NCBI GenBank assembly: GCA_021464415.1
Contig: CM038468.1
Location: forward strand, 558,001-622,000
Length of the DNA: 64,000 nucleotides
From: Lonicera japonica
Lineage: Eukaryota > Streptophyta > Magnoliopsida > Dipsacales > Caprifoliaceae
Direction of reading: 5' to 3'
The notes under the pieces are model-generated. The model was not told the origin of the DNA and did no database searches. It saw only the letters and a list, made by a program, of their open reading frames with translations. Of the stretch, positions 23,741-34,867 are shown in pieces. Each line of letters begins with the position of its first letter. Positions within the stretch are counted from its first letter, which is position 1. Made by a program: the position numbers and the translations under genes.

Positions 23741-25168
23741 AATGTATGGAAGATCTGAGGCTTGCAATTGGAACCACTCACAGCTTGGTATATACTTCTT
23801 TGAGAAGTCTTTTTGTTTTTTGCTTACTTTTTTTTTTGGATAAAGCTTAAGCAAAAGATTTATTTTGTTTTTAGGAAGTCTATTTTCTTTTTACTGTTAT
23901 ACGGTTCTGATGAATGATATTCAATTAAACTTTCAATTTTTTGTGGTCTATTATGAATTTTTAAATTAGGTTCGACCATCAATTTTCCTCAAATTTATAA
24001 TTATATCCAAGAAAATGGGTAACATGTTAACCAAATTAGTTTTTGTAATTATCCTCCGTATCTCAATAGCATAAGCAAAAAACGAAACTTTACAACATCA
24101 ACTGTCAAGATGATGGAATTCGCAAATCAATATGGTGAGACAAAGTTATGTTTATGATGGGCGCACCTTAAAACATTGGTTGACTCTTTCAATGGCTGAT
24201 TGCGGGAATTTTATTGTGTTTTAGGTAACAACCAGTGGCCAGCATATTATTATCATGCAGAGGACTCCAGTGGTCTAAACATGGAGTATGTTTAAACCAG
24301 TGGCCGGTATATTTCGCTTTCATCCTAAACTAAAATTTGGTATTTTAATTAGTTGAGTTGCTGAGAAAACACTGTTGTTATCAGTCATGAAAACACTGTT
24401 CCGATGAGCTTTTGGGATACCAAAATTGTGTCATGTGAATTGTATAAGCAGTTTGCACTATAAGGAGGTTTTATATGAATTTTAATGAAATCTCTCCAAA
24501 TTTAGTAGTTTTAGTTTATTAGTTTATTGACGAGTAATTATATGCTGACATTTTTGAGGTGTTTGTACCGTATTGGTTGGTATGTGAGGTCAACTTGGAT
24601 TCACTAAGACACGGACCAACGGTCTGGTTACACACTTACACATGAAGTGGTGGATTAAAATGGTTCAGTGTAGAATAACACTTGCGTTGATAGATTAATA
24701 CTTAAATGTGGTGACAAGACAGAGCAACATAGGTATTGAATTTTGAGTCTTTTAGGTTCATTTTGGCCAATAATGGGTTTGATGTTTGGCTTGCCAATAC
24801 TCCAGGGAACAATTATAACTGCTGACACGCACACTTGCTCCTAGGCTCCTAGTAATCCGGTTCTCTTCTACTCTCCTTTTTTTTTCCTTTTTAAAAAACG
24901 ACTTCTTTAATTTTTTAGCTTTGATTACATGAAACTTTCTGGAATTTTGTTATAGTTATCTTGGTTGAATTGTTGGTAGGCTTATTCACATGTCATTGTT
25001 GAGTGAATATTTGATTTGGAATTTTGAATTGATTTTTTTTCCCTAATAGAAAGTTTTAATAATAATTATTTTTAGTGAGAATGGTGGGTTGTCCAATACC
25101 TTTGCAGATAGAGAAGAACTCACAAGAGGAGACATATGCTTTGATGCTACTATGTTGTGAGGTAAAAT
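23741..25168 (+). CDS. Possible small spliced gene inside the inverted-repeat segment (unrecognised)
   Basis: After a CT-rich leader (23190-23520), an ATG at 23744 opens MYGRSEACNWNHSQL, ending at a GTATAT donor. The segment at about 24227-24293 (NNQWPAYYYHAEDSSGLNM) fits the phase and ends before GTATGT. The third segment (25078-25162) reads ENGGLSNTFADREELTRGD before a TGA near its donor. Phases agree, which argues for a real or captured gene, but I do not recognise it and the stop may mean decay. Treat as tentative. Confidence 0.25.
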
Positions 25169-25169
25169 T

Positions 25170-28100
25170 AGTACTTCACAGCAAAAAGTTGCTTCTTTTT
25201 TTGTTTTTTTTAATATCTAAATTTGTTGACTTCATGTAAAATTTTGTTTTTTTCTTCTAGCAAATTGGGAGTTCAAACTTTTTATTAAAAATAAAATGAA
25301 ATAAATCTACATGCAAATATGGAGTTAAACATGCCTCCCCTACACAGCAAGTCATTTTTCCGTGAGTGTATAACTACTACATGTGTCTTTTTATGGTGTA
25401 TCCAAGTACTTGCTTGGAGTTTTAAATTTTAGACTAGGTTGATTGCATATTGATTATAATTAGCCAGTTAACTTGGTTTTCTGATTGTGTATCATATTGA
25501 ATTGGCTTATTAAAGTGGGGCATTGTCATTGTGTGGGTAGCAATGGGTATAGTTATTTCCATTTCATTAGGTTAGTTTTATTAACATCTGAAATGGCAAT
25601 AATTACCATAGTGCAATTGCTCGGCATTGCTTGGACTTATTTAGTTTAAAAATTGGTGTTGGTGGGAACGAATGTGTACTTTCTTCCCTTTTTCTATTGG
25701 GTTAGTGGAGTCGAATATGTGGGATTCTCTCCAAAACATCAATAGTGGAACTTTTAAGAGAAAGGACTGCAATTAGGTTGGCTATGATATGCCTTGCTTT
25801 TTCATGAGTAGGCTAAAAAATCTTTAGGCAATAGAAGTTGAAAAAATGAAGTAATACAACGGATAGGCAGTGGAAGTTGAAGCTACACGAGATATAAAAT
25901 ATTACGTAACGTATAGCTTAGGACTTAAAAGTGATTTCAAATGTACTAGAAACTTGGATACTCAGTGTTTTAACTGAGCGTGTGTTTGTTCTTTTTTCCA
26001 CCTTCCTTTCATACTACAAACACACATAATTTATCCACTATTATACTTCAAACATCATTAAACTTTTGTAGTTTACTTCCATGAACCAGCAAATATTTCC
26101 AGTGAAATAGTTATAGGTATGAATACCTTTGCTTAAGTTCAAGAGCCTGAGTTTGCTATTGTGGTAACGGGTAACAATTAGACTTGGATTAAGATAGTTT
26201 TATTAACCTTACCATGGTTGTTGACGCTTGCCATTGCCGTTAATAATCCCATTAATTTTGTGGTAATTTTTGTGTTTACAATCCATATAATCGTGTTTGT
26301 TATTTTTAGATTCAATGGTTATTTTTTATTTGTTTTAAAACACATATATTCATGGGACTTTTTCTTTGGAACAAAGGAAATACAACTGAGTACCCCTTTC
26401 GAACACCCAATACACACTGGGCAAGCATTCTTAGTTTTTTTTAACAATGTAGGCATTATCCCTTGGTCTCAAATTAATAGTTTCTTTCACTATACTTTTT
26501 GCAAATTACACAAAGCATCTCTCTTAGCTCTATGCTTCACTAGCTTATCCTCTTATGGCTTTTAAAGTTTCGGGTTGTTAAAACTCATGATGCTCTAAAG
26601 CGCTTATATGAAAGAATATTTTTGGTTTCATATTCGGTGCTTTTGTTTGTTTTTTAACATTTACTAATTATTCATTTTGTATTGGATTCTCATTTATATT
26701 ATTTTTTTTCTTTTGCAGATTCTACATCCTGCTTTCTAGGTTTTCAAAAAAGATTAGGAAAAATAGTGTCCGGGTTTCTTTAAGAGGAAAGCAAGGAATA
26801 GGAAAACAAGTGGACTGCTTTTAAACTGCCCTTAATTTTTTTTATTTTTACTTTTTGATCTTTGTTATATCATTGCTGGTCTATGCCCTTTCTGTTTATG
26901 TTTTGATGATTAAACATTACGCCTACTACTTTAGTACAATAATCCAACAAAGTCGATTTTATAACAGAAATAGCTCCAGGAATACCAGTTGTAATAGTCG
27001 TAGTCCAATTACCAATTTGGGGTCATTAAGGAATAATCAATAATTACACGAATTATGCCTTAGTGCCATTGGCACAGGTTACCCCTAGTTATCTTTACAT
27101 TCTATAAGAATTTAAAACAATCCATAGAATACACCCCTTCATTAACCTCGTTGTGCCAGTGCCGCCTCTCTCACTCATCTCGTCTCTCACTCACAGACTC
27201 TTCTCTCGTCTCTCACAGTGCCATCTCTCTTCTCTCATCTCTCACTCTACGCCTTTCAGCCCTGCCATGTTTGAAGGAGTTTTGAAAAAGTCTATTGCTG
27301 ATGTACCAAATAGCATCTCTGGCAGGCCAAGGTTTGTGATTATATTGAATCAATTTTTCCTCTTAATCTTAAATCCTCGGATTCCTAGTTTGTTGTTGTA
27401 GGTTTAGCTTAACTCAGGATTCTTTACCCTGCACTTTATGTAGTAGCTTGCCAAAATATGGCGTTTATGATGTGATTCCTTTCACTTAAATTCTATTTCT
27501 TTAGTTTGCAATAATTTTTTTAGGGGTTTCTTTACGAGAAAACACAAAGGGTATGGTTTGATTGTAAGCATGGAAGTAGGGCATATTTGAATAGGTAATT
27601 GGTTTCTAGGCAATTGAAGCCCCTGGAAAAGCGTTTGAGCTTGATTGATTGCATTTGTTTCTTAAGTGGAAAGCATGAACTTTTCCAGCTAAAGTGTTTT
27701 ATTGTAGATTGTTAAACCTAGAGTTAACCTTTTGCTTTCGGAGCTTTTCTACCTTATGTAGAATCCAAAAAACTATGAGAGCGCTAAAAGATGAATTGCC
27801 TAGAACTGTACATCACTCTCTTGTAATATCGATTTATCTAGAAAATATAGGTAGTCAATCACCAGCGAAAGGTAAAATGGTTGGGAGCTTGAACAGCGAG
27901 GATCCCCTTTTGAAGAAAGAGTGTTAGATCTGCGAGAGAGCAATTTATGAGAGTGTAGCATGTAGGTCCCATTATGAAGTGGCATTTGTTCTAGGTGTCT
28001 AATGGTTGGGATCTTTTATCTTTGAAGGCCAAGAATTTCTATATTATAGAAAGGACTAGAAATATACAATTAACATGCAGTCCATACTTTGGAGCCAAAC

Positions 28101-28499
28101 GAATGGAACTTCTTTTCCATTCCGAATTCGCTTTTTTTCACCTCTTACCAAACGAATCGAACGGTAAGAATATGGAGAAAAAATAAATTAAGAACGAAAG
28201 AAACTTGCCATTTCTTGAGCAAGAGCCGGTTAGGTTGCATTGCGTGAGGACAATTACCTCTATTCAACTGTATAATTGCTTGAACTAGGGTTTTGGAACT
28301 GCAAAATTGGTAGGCTAGGGTTTCCGAAATGTGATGAAATAATTTCTAGGCTACGGTGATTAACATTTAACACAAAGCCAAATTACTTTGTTGAAGCTTA
28401 AATTAGGTACAAATATAAAGGAATTAAGAAACAACCACGAAATAAACGGAAAAATAGAATCAGAGAAAATTATAATAAAAAAATAAGGGAAAATATACC
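25170..28499. other. Left interior of the 9.9-kb segment; nothing recognised
   Basis: AT-rich. A CT-rich tract at 27160-27260 is followed by ATG at 27267 (FEGVLKKSIADVPNSISGRP) ending at a possible donor ccaaggtttgtg; this looks like another promoter plus first exon, but I cannot connect it to anything. Confidence 0.35.
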
Positions 28500-28626
28500 A
28501 AAACATATATCATTTATAATTTTGACTACTTTTACCATTTTTCTTTGAAACCTTTTTTACATCCGAGTCATACAACTTTACTGTCCTTACTATTTAAAAA
28601 AAAAAACACTTTACCGTCTCTACTCT

Positions 28627-29895
28627 TGTGAGAATCCGGACCTCCGACCCGAGAGATATCCTCGTTCTTGATTTTCTTTGTTTTGAAGGAAAACGTGTTT
28701 TGTAGAGTCGCCAGTTTGTTTTACAAGAAAACAAACAAAAGATCGTACGAACAATAATTCGAAAACGAACTATCTTTCATACGTTTGAAACCAGAAATTG
28801 ATTGAAAACTTGTTTTGTTAGGGTTCGGGAACTACGTTACGAATTGGGAAGGTGTTAAGCACCCAATTCGCCCTTTCGATCTCTTAATGAATCATGTATT
28901 TAATTCTTATTTTAGATATCTTGCAAGTAGTTTGAATAGTTTTCAGAATAGTCCTTTCCGGATAAATTTAGTTTAAAACAGTATTTTGAAATCAGACCCA
29001 AACTTTGCGAGCGCCTACGTATTCATTCGTAGAATGAAATCAGAGTCTCGTAGTTCCATTTATTTGGAAACTGTTTTTGTATTTTTGTTTTGCTTTTGAA
29101 AACGTGTCAAAACGGATTTTAATTTTCTTGTAAAACTTAGAAATGATTTATTTTGAAAACAGTGGACTTCTTTGCAAGTTATCCAATTTTCTAGATTAAA
29201 ATCGTATTTAAATGCAGTATTGAAATTTAGAAAGGTTATAGAAAGACGTACTTGATGCGCTTGAAGAAGAAATAAGAACCTTGCCTTAATTGCCTTGCTA
29301 GCTTCCTTCTATCTCTAGAACTTTCTCTCTAAAGCTTTCTCTTTAGCCTTCTCTCACTAGTCTCTTCTCTCTAGAAATTCTCTAAAAGAAAAGCCTCTAA
29401 TAATTTTGACAGAATTTTACCTTACTAAAAACACTAGTGAGTGTTGATGATCCCAAATGAGACCCCAAGGGTCCCATTTATAGGAAAATTTCCGCCAAAA
29501 ACGCTCCAAAATAAGCCAGCCGCAGGGGGTGCGGCTGGGACCTGCGGTTGGGTCATGCAGTTGAAGGCTACGGCTAGGTGCCAGCCATACGATTAACAGA
29601 CAGCCGTACGGTTGGAGGGCTGCGGCTGGCTCTCTAAAAATGCACAGAAATGCTTAAGAAAACCCCATTTTTCTAACGGGGCGCTGCCCCGCATCCCGCG
29701 ACCTGACCGGGCAGGTCGATCCCCGTTCTAGTAAGCGAAAAAGCAACAATGGTCGTATCAGACTTCCGGCGAATCCAAAGTCAGAGTCTTTCCTGACAGT
29801 CTTCTATATGCATGACGACTCAGGACAAAATGCAAGATGCTCGTATTATGGAAAAACTAGTATTCACGCGAGAGTCGTGGATTGGGGTGTTCACA
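28627..29895. mobile_element. Solo LTR in the left foldback arm
   Basis: Starts TGTGAGAATCCGG and ends GGGGTGTTCACA, about 1269 bp. Flanks actct (28622-28626) and actcc (29896-29900) are a TSD with one mismatch. The other foldback arm lacks this sequence at the matching point (31568-31578), which defines the empty site. Contains GC-rich cagccgcag/gcggctgg subrepeats at 29515-29635. Family not assigned. Confidence 0.7.
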
Positions 29896-30584
29896 ACTCC
29901 CTACAGGGCTTTATTGATAGCTTGCCTCTATTTATAACAGCCTTGAAAGTATTATATGACTAAACAACATAGCATGTCACTAAACAACAAAAACAGAGTA
30001 CAGATATTTCTACATCAGTAGACCTTGAAAAAATCGCTAAATAAGAATCGCCACCAATCCAACTATTAGTACAGCAGCGAATGGACACCAATTTGTTCCA
30101 CTTCCTCCATTTCCATCTACATCACCTGAACTCTCTTCTATGCTTCTCCAATTTCACTTGAGTCTTCCGACGACACCAATCCAACTATTAGTACAGCAGC
30201 GAATGCACACCAATTTGTTCCACTTCCATCACCTGAACTCTCTTCCTATGCTTCTCCAATTTCACTTGAGTCTTCCGGCGACGTATCCAAAGATTTCTCG
30301 TCCGTCGACCCATCTAACTACTCGTTAACAATGATTACCCATCTAACTACTCGTTAACAATGAGATAGAGAATCACAATAGTCTCAGAGAGAGTATACCA
30401 TCCAATGAATTGGTTCATAACATCTGGATCCGATAACATGACAATTATGGCAGACAACACTAGACATATCCATGTCGTCATTTACCGGCACTAGAGCAAT
30501 AATATTCATAATTTTTGCATTAAGTTGTTCCTTATCCTGATTCATCTCCTCATCATCCTCATCGGATGCAAAAAGGAACATCAA
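29896..30584 (-). pseudogene. Left-arm copy of a captured membrane-anchored protein gene
   Basis: Minus-strand mirror of the right-arm reading frame at 31066-31449. It retains FASDEDDEEMNQDKEQLNAK and IIALVPVNDDMDMSSVV, then a shift at the CHNC region, and the hydrophobic end FAAVLIVGLVAILI before a TAG. Stops and duplications show decay. Confidence 0.5.
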
Positions 30585-31065
30585 AGCATCACGATCGTCC
30601 TCCGCATTCTCATTCTAATATAAAATTATCAGAGCAACAGCATAGAGAAAAGCAAAAATTTCGTGCCAAGTATGTTGCGGGATGAGGTGATTAACAATTT
30701 CAGCATTCCCTACAACCAGAGCGTAAACAAGCACAACAGCATTCTAATTCAAATAAACCTTCAGGGGCCGATGAATCCACCGCAATCTACACCTTACTTC
30801 AACCAAAATTGATGAAATCCTCGACGACATTAATCGTCGAAGACAAGGGTCGGTGAATGCAGAGCAATTAATGCAGTTTAGTGTAAGGTGTGGATCACAG
30901 TGGATTCATCGGCCCCTGGAGGTTGATTTGGTTCATAATGCTGTTGTACTTGTTTATGCGCTGGTTGCATGGGATGCTAAATCGTTAATTACCTCATCCC
31001 GCAACATACTTGGCCTGAAATTTTTGTTTTTCTCTATGTTGTTGCTTTGATAATTTTATATTAGA

Positions 31066-31449
31066 ATGAGAATGCGGAGGATGATAATGAGCTTGATCAT
31101 GATGTTCTTCTTTGCATCCGATGAGGAGATGAATCAGGATGAGGAACAACTTAATGCAGAAATTATGAATATTATTGCTTTGGTGCCGGTAGATGACGAC
31201 ATGGATATTTCTAGTGTTGTTTCTGCCATAATTGTCAAGTTATCGGATCCAGAAGTCATAAACCAGTTCATTGGACGGTATACTCTCTCTGAGACTATTG
31301 TGATTCTCTATCTTCTTATTAAGGAGTCGACGGACGAGGAGGTTTAGGTGATATAGATGGAAATGGAGGAAGTGGAACAAATTGGTGTGCATTCGCTGCT
31401 GTAGTAATCGTTGGATTGGTGGCGATCCTTATTCAGCTATTCTATTAAG
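31066..31449 (+). pseudogene. Right-arm captured gene fragment with C-terminal transmembrane segment (unrecognised)
   Basis: The frame opens at 31066 and reads acidic FFASDEEMNQDEEQLNAEIM, IIALVPVDDDMDISSVV, INQFIGRYTLSETIVILYLL, with a stop at 31345-31347. In the +1 frame the end continues GDIDGNGGSGTNWCAFAAVV IVGLVAILIQLFY (TAA near 31447), a plausible tail-anchor helix. One indel therefore breaks an otherwise coherent protein of about 125 residues. I do not recognise the family. An upstream piece (30850-31050, AEQLMQFSVRCGSQWIHRPL) may be a preceding exon. Confidence 0.4.
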
Positions 31450-32054
31450 GTCTACTGAGGTAGAAATGGTGGTATTCTGTTTTTGTTGTGATATGCTATG
31501 TTTGTTTAGTCATATAATACTTTCAAAGCCGTTATAAATAAAGGCAAGCTATCAATAAAGGTCTATAGCCTATAGGGACGGTAAAGTGTTTTTTTTTTTT
31601 TTTGAAATAGTTGGGACAGTAAAGTTGTATGACTCAGATGTAAAAAAGGTTTCAAAGAAAAATGGTAAAGGTAGTCAAAAGTAACAATATTGAAAAAACA
31701 AGTAAATACCTACATTAACTGGTTCTGGAAAAAAATAAATTAATTACTCTGAAAAAAGAATTAGCTACTGAAAAAAGAATTAGCTACTGCAAAAATGTAT
31801 GATAAACACAAATTTATAACATACGCTGAAAACTAATAATATCAAGAAACCACACCCCCTCCCTCCCCACATCAAGCGGGTCTGGGAGATATATTAAAAA
31901 CATACTAAAAACACAAACTCAAAATTCATTTACAAATATAACTTATCAGCCCACCTCCAACCCATCCCCAATCCTATTGTTTTCGACCACAAAATTCAAA
32001 ACCCTTAAAACCATCTACTATAATCATCAATACCACAATCAAAAACCCATAAAA

Positions 32055-32575
32055 AATCATATACCCCCAAATTTGAAAAAAACTTAAATGTAAAGTAGTA
32101 GGAGGAATAGAGTATGTAGGAGGGAGGAGATGAAAGACATACCAAACAGAGATTCGGAGGTAGAAGGAGAGTGTTTTCAGCACGATATGGTGGTGCCCAT
32201 CTGGGCAGCGAAGAAATTTTCTTAGTAGTGGTATTTTTTTTTTTCAAGTTTTTTAAGATAGAGAGAGAGAGTCCACCTCATTAACGATGGTGGTGCTCGC
32301 ACATGGTGGGGAGTACGGTGGGGAGACATGGAAAGCAGTGGAATTTCAGAGGGAGATAAAGATCACTGGCCGGCAAGATAATTTGTGTAACACTGAAAGA
32401 GAGTAAATAACAAAAGTAAATTGCATGTAAGCAATCGCCATCGAATACCCCAAATTTCAAAAAAACCCTCAATCAAATGTGAGAGTAGAAGAGAGCGGAG
32501 AGTACGTAGGAAGGAAAAGATGAACGACATACCAAACAGATTTTCGGAGGTGGAGAAGGAGTGTTTTCAGGCTGA
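32055..32575. repeat. Direct repeat pair of ~130 bp near the right inverted repeat
   Basis: 32055-32186 and 32440-32575 share accccaaattt, gtaggagg/gtaggaagg, gacataccaaacaga and gaggt..gaagga..gtgttttcag. The intervening DNA has no recognised gene. Confidence 0.6.
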
Positions 32576-33714
32576 GTAGTTCTGAATGGGTGGTCCGAGA
32601 ATAGTGCGAGCGACAGGTAGAGACAAACGTGAAAGATGAAGTGATGGCACCGAAGACTGGGGGAGAGATGAAAAGATTTCTGAGGAATCTAAGGAGAGGT
32701 AGAGATAGACGTGAAAGATGGAGTAATGGCGTGATGGAAAGATTTCCGATGAATCTGAGGAGAGGAGAGGAGAGAGTAGCTAGAGGTTTTCTTTTGTTTG
32801 GAGTCAAGAAGAGAGAATGGGGTCTATTGTACTGTAAAAGAAAACCAATGGCCAGGGTTATCTAAAATTTTGGACGGTCCAGATCGCGTCTTGCTTTGGG
32901 CGAGATTATTTGTTGGGTTCAAAAACCACTCTCTTTGGTTATTATAGATTTGATTTTTCTTTATATAGCAGGCAGGTGGTGCTCTATCAATTAAATTGTA
33001 AGCCTTCTATTGGATAGTGAGATGCCTTTCTGCTGTACTTCCATCAACTAATTGATAGTATTTGTTCTTTATAATCTTTATATGAAAGATTACCAATCGA
33101 ATTAGTTTATTAGTGCCAAGTTAACTGTTTAGGTAATGGTTCAGAGATATATATGGAGTCATTGGAGTGTATGCTAGGTCATTATAGGTTGAGATTAAAT
33201 CTACATTATTTTTCCTTTAGTGGCATACTCAATTTGTGTCTACATACATTCTATCAGTTGTAAAATTTGGCTTGGGACCTGGTCTGTTGGTTGTACTTTG
33301 GATGCTATGCTAAGAAAGGAATGCAAAATCCTTGAATCAAGAGCGGAGGATGGAGAAATATATAGGATAGTGTTTTGGTGTATAGTTTCATTTTGGGCTT
33401 TATGATCAAGCTTTTCTGAATGCATTTTTCTTTCTTGTACCTGCTGAAGTGAATGTTTCTCTGTTCAATCATTCTGTTTTTAGTCATGTAGTTCACCTTT
33501 TTAGTCATGTAGCTTTGAATATCTTTTCTTGCTCTCTCGGCTCCCGTTTTGCTATATATAGAAACTTAAGCTTGTTTTGAAGTACTTGCCAATGTGTCTT
33601 CTTCAATTTTGTCTTGAGAAGGATGTAAAATCGGCTGAGTACGTATATCCTTATCACTTCAAATATGGGTCGTCTGTCCTGACCCAGCTATACATACAGT
33701 CATGAATTTTGCAG

Positions 33715-33808
33715 GTTCTCAACTAAAGGTGGTGTGATGATTTTAGCAACATGGCTGAGTCAAGCAGCAGGCGAAGAACAAACAAGCATTCTTCATGTCA
33801 TTCTTAAG
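33715..33808 (+). pseudogene. Orphan exon resembling LUMINIDEPENDENS (TFIIS-N-like domain)
   Basis: A single exon between gcag and gtacac reads FSTKGGVMILATWLSQAAGE and then EQTSILHVILK with no stop. From memory this matches the homeodomain protein LUMINIDEPENDENS just before its LCHLPLHKALP segment; LD acts in the autonomous flowering pathway. No other LD exon is visible within several kb on either side, and the DNA turns into the duplicated SLC35F 5' region 300 bp downstream. I therefore interpret it as a transposed or captured fragment rather than a working gene. Confidence 0.65.
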
Positions 33809-34102
33809 GTACACATGTTGTCTATGGCATTCATTTGCTACTTGCTTTACTCTTTAAACCTAGGACTGGATTTAATAGCTAATTTGTCGCTTGCCACTAC
33901 ATAAAGCCCTCCCAGGATTTAATAGTTAATTTGTCATCCTTAGTTGTAGGGGTCCTTGTATGTGATAGACAAGGAAGTGAAACATGGAAGGAATAAACTG
34001 CAGGTGTTGGTTTCTCCAGTGGCCAAATATATAATTTCCTTTGGAAAATGATGGGCCCAGTAGAATGTGATCTGGAAATATGTTTTCATTATCATCGTAT
34101 AT

Positions 34103-34363
34103 TATACAGCTGAAATAATATAATGTAAACATAATAACAAGATTGATTGTTCACATTCACATACGAAATATTGGTAAAGAGTATAAAATGAGAGAATATA
34201 AATTTTAACTTAGAGGAATAAATATACATATACCTTTCCGGGCAAGTTCAGAGGAAGTAAAGCCAGTTGAAGTTATAAGAAGAGAAAGAAACTGTCCCAG
34301 CCCAAGACCCACCAATGTCTTCTTCGTCCAGAATTCCTTAAAGCTCCTCATTTACTCTTCCCC

Positions 34364-34398
<35 letters not shown>

Positions 34399-34867
34399 GA
34401 TATATGTCTATAATAATAATTTGGGAAATCTAATAATGCCCAAAATTTGACACTCCAAACAACAAAAGAATGCCCCACAATTCAGAGGAAGAGCAAAAAT
34501 AAATAAATACCCAAAATCTTAAATGGGGTTCAGATATATATACCAATATTTCCCCAGAGATCAAGACTTGTATATAAGAATGGTGTGTGTGTGTGTGTGG
34601 TGGGGTGGGGTGGGGGGTTGTTTCTATGAGTACGAGTATCAGTGTGAAGGAAACACAACAACAACCCACTTTGGACTTAAAGATAAAGCAAGAATAAATT
34701 AAAGAAAAGTGAGAAAACTCAACTCAGCTCAACTGGAGTCAATTTTTTATACATATACCAATATGAGATTTGATTGATTGAGACTGAAGAAGAATTGAAG
34801 AATGAGGAGGAGACTAATACAGATTAATTAAAAGCAAATAAGAATAATAATAAATGTTTTCAATAAT
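34103..34867. repeat. Segmental duplication copy B: second copy of transporter exon 1 and 5' flank
   Basis: Matches 22341-23071 in the same orientation. Copies diverge abruptly after ttttcaataat (copy A enters the inverted repeat; copy B continues into aataaataaagaaagaagg). Copy B has expanded CT/TA and GT microsatellites. Confidence 0.9.
34234..34351 (-). pseudogene. Duplicate first exon of the SLC35F-type transporter
   Basis: 118 bp with the same ATG (34351), the same donor (gtatat) and two differences from the active exon, both synonymous as I read them. The nearest downstream exon on the minus strand is 12 kb away beyond the 9.9-kb segment and another copy of exon 1. It is probably inert, or an alternative first exon whose donor could splice to exon 2. 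Confidence 0.75.

Larger units (their letters stand above)
28500..31690. repeat. Large foldback (inverted repeat) with captured coding sequence, centre near 30840
   Basis: Left arm 28500-30797 (interrupted by a solo LTR) and right arm 30886-31690 are inverted copies. Examples: gactacttttaccatttttc / its complement at 31655-31675; cactttaccgtc; ttattgatagcttgcct; caccaatccaac; acaccaatttgttccactt; gggccgatgaatccac. The left arm also has an internal tandem duplication of about 100 bp (30090-30280). The loop (30798-30885) holds a small palindrome, tcgacgacattaatcgtcga. Transcribed, it would form a long hairpin RNA. Confidence 0.85.
23070..32950. mobile_element. 9.9-kb segment bounded by ~120-bp inverted repeats; probable large DNA transposon
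   Basis: Left arm 23070-23195 begins tctataataacaaaagacag; right arm 32830-32950, inverted, begins tctataataaccaaagagag. Shared inside: gtggtttttgaaccca, cgcccaaagc, gacgcgat, ggaccgtcc, aattttagataaccctg and acagtacaatag. I found no convincing TSD and no transposase, so it may be a non-autonomous element or two inverted copies of a promoter-like repeat. It holds a foldback structure, a solo LTR and gene-like fragments. Confidence 0.55.
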
